Positions 62,911-64,000 of a stretch of DNA of 64,000 nucleotides are shown piece after piece. Every line of letters begins with the position of its first letter. The first letter of the stretch is position 1. The stretch spans positions 10,769,794 to 10,833,793 of the forward strand of contig JAJEKV010000025.1 in the NCBI GenBank assembly GCA_021234155.1. Direction: 5' to 3'. Below the pieces are notes generated by a model. The model saw nothing but the letters and a program-made list of their open reading frames with translations. It did no database searches and had not been told where the DNA came from. The DNA is from Isoetes taiwanensis (taxonomy: Eukaryota > Streptophyta > Lycopodiopsida > Isoetales > Isoetaceae). The position numbers and the translations under genes are program-made.

Positions 62911-64000
62911 GGTTCTATTGAATCTCAAGGTGTTCTATTGTTGGTGTTGAAGTCGCTCTCCGAATCTAAAAGGATGGCGCCATTGACACCCTCAAGAAAA
63001 TAGAGATCTTCGCGTAACTCTCTTCTCTTTGTTTAAAACGAATTTCGCTCGCTGCCTCCACAATCCTATCGTGCTCTTCCTGATTCCGCTCCTTGCACGA
63101 TACACGCTGACCTGGAGGGAGTTGGCCCGCTTTTTACCGTACTTGGCCCTCTTCTATCTAATGTTGCCGGCTCTCTGGATGTATCCTTCGACAGCACCAC
63201 GATCGATTCCCGCAATTATTGGAATTATAAATGAGCCTAGCTCATGAAATTCGAGAGAAGCGTAGCGCATATGTGAGAACACCAAGGAAACTAGAACGAA
63301 GGATCACACTTATTGTATATATGGTTGGAAAACCTCAATCAGTTATATATTTATAGTCCCCTCGCCACGCTATCGCTTAACATCATCACACCCTTCAATT
63401 TCATATTTGTTACCTAGGCGATCGCCTCGTGGTACCTACTTTATCGGGATTGCCATCAAACATGCCAACCGACATGCCACGTCATCAATATTCTCACGCC
63501 TCATTCTTCGAGGGGTTAGTCGGTACCCTCCCCATACAAGCCTCTTGCCCACAACCTCGCCGTGATCTCTGGCCATGTATGCCTGACAGGGATATGAGCC
63601 ATAAGCCCGGCAAGTGGTGGGCAGGGTTCGCATGCTGTACCTATACATCCGCTAAATTTTCCCACCTCGCTGGCTCCATCTTCTCATCGTAAGTAAAGTC
63701 ATTAAATTTATCCTTCTCCGTGATTGCAGATGCTAAGTTACCTTCATATGTTACCTCCCCAAAGGGTGGTTTCGTAACTTTCCATGGTATGAGTATAACA
63801 AAATGGTAGCCCTCGTTCTTTCAATTTCCGCATCTCTACAATCGTGTTCTCAATCTTTCTTCTTCTTTTATTAACTGGGTAATGTATGGTCGGCCGTAAT
63901 CAAATCCCCATCAAAACACACCGTGCAAACATGGTTTTTTCAACCGCCAAGTCCCGACTGCCCAAATCTCCCCAAATCGCCAATCACCGCCATAACCTTT
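62911..64000. other. end of window, possible gypsy 5' region, otherwise unassigned
   Basis: On the minus strand about 63110-62940 encodes basic helical sequence (EEHDRIVEAASEIRFKQREE) that could precede the gag remnant. 63250-64000 shows no identifiable feature. Short frames at 63029-63247 and 63429-63692 lack domains. Confidence 0.35.

Overview
The window looks like nuclear DNA of a land plant. It contains one complete plant-type secreted subtilase gene with 11 exons and GT/AG introns, Ty1/copia and Ty3/gypsy retrotransposons with the plant initiator-Met tRNA primer site, L1-like plant LINEs, and much AT-rich intergenic DNA with microsatellites. Transposon density suggests a large genome. 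The most abundant LINE family (pentanucleotide-tailed) is not the usual angiosperm L1 type, so a non-seed plant such as a fern is my guess, but the sequence does not prove it. There are no bacterial operons, rRNA genes, CRISPR arrays or organelle genes. Most long open frames are spurious or broken transposon pieces.

Layout. 0-5 kb: LINE 3' ends with (ATTCT)n tails, CT microsatellites, a tRNA-like SINE head and a decayed LINE. 6.8-8.6 kb: a TA-flanked MITE, then a 5'-truncated L1-type LINE with a 15-bp target duplication. 9.8-12.3 kb: a SINE-like element and an LTR-like segment holding a long array of TTCTAGAA-type repeats. 13.2-15.4 kb: the best copy of the non-L1 LINE, bounded by CT repeats on both sides. 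16.2-16.6 kb: a 64-bp-plus TIR element. 18.4-21.1 kb: a damaged FCP1-like (HAD phosphatase fold) gene on the minus strand. 21.1-22.7 kb: another decayed LINE. 25.0-29.5 kb: a copia element on the minus strand with single stops, interrupted by a 120-bp LINE tail.

30-45 kb: the subtilase gene (45314 to 41359, minus) with a predicted 789-residue product and all catalytic residues. Its 3' end and downstream flank also exist as a broken direct copy at 30.07-31.81 kb, joined to an L1-type LINE fragment. The copy beside the intact gene carries a ~0.9 kb insertion between 30-bp direct repeats. 47-64 kb: fragments of several Ty3/gypsy elements on both strands, a 372-bp fold-back, a 1.5-kb inverted repeat with ~690-bp arms, and diverged tandem duplications.

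The only gene I consider likely functional is the subtilase. The most interesting signals are the LINE family ending in pentanucleotide repeats, its apparent insertion in a CT microsatellite, the long inverted repeat, and the subtilase-fragment/LINE chimera. Coordinates of decayed elements are approximate. All homology statements come from reading translations by eye; no database search was possible.
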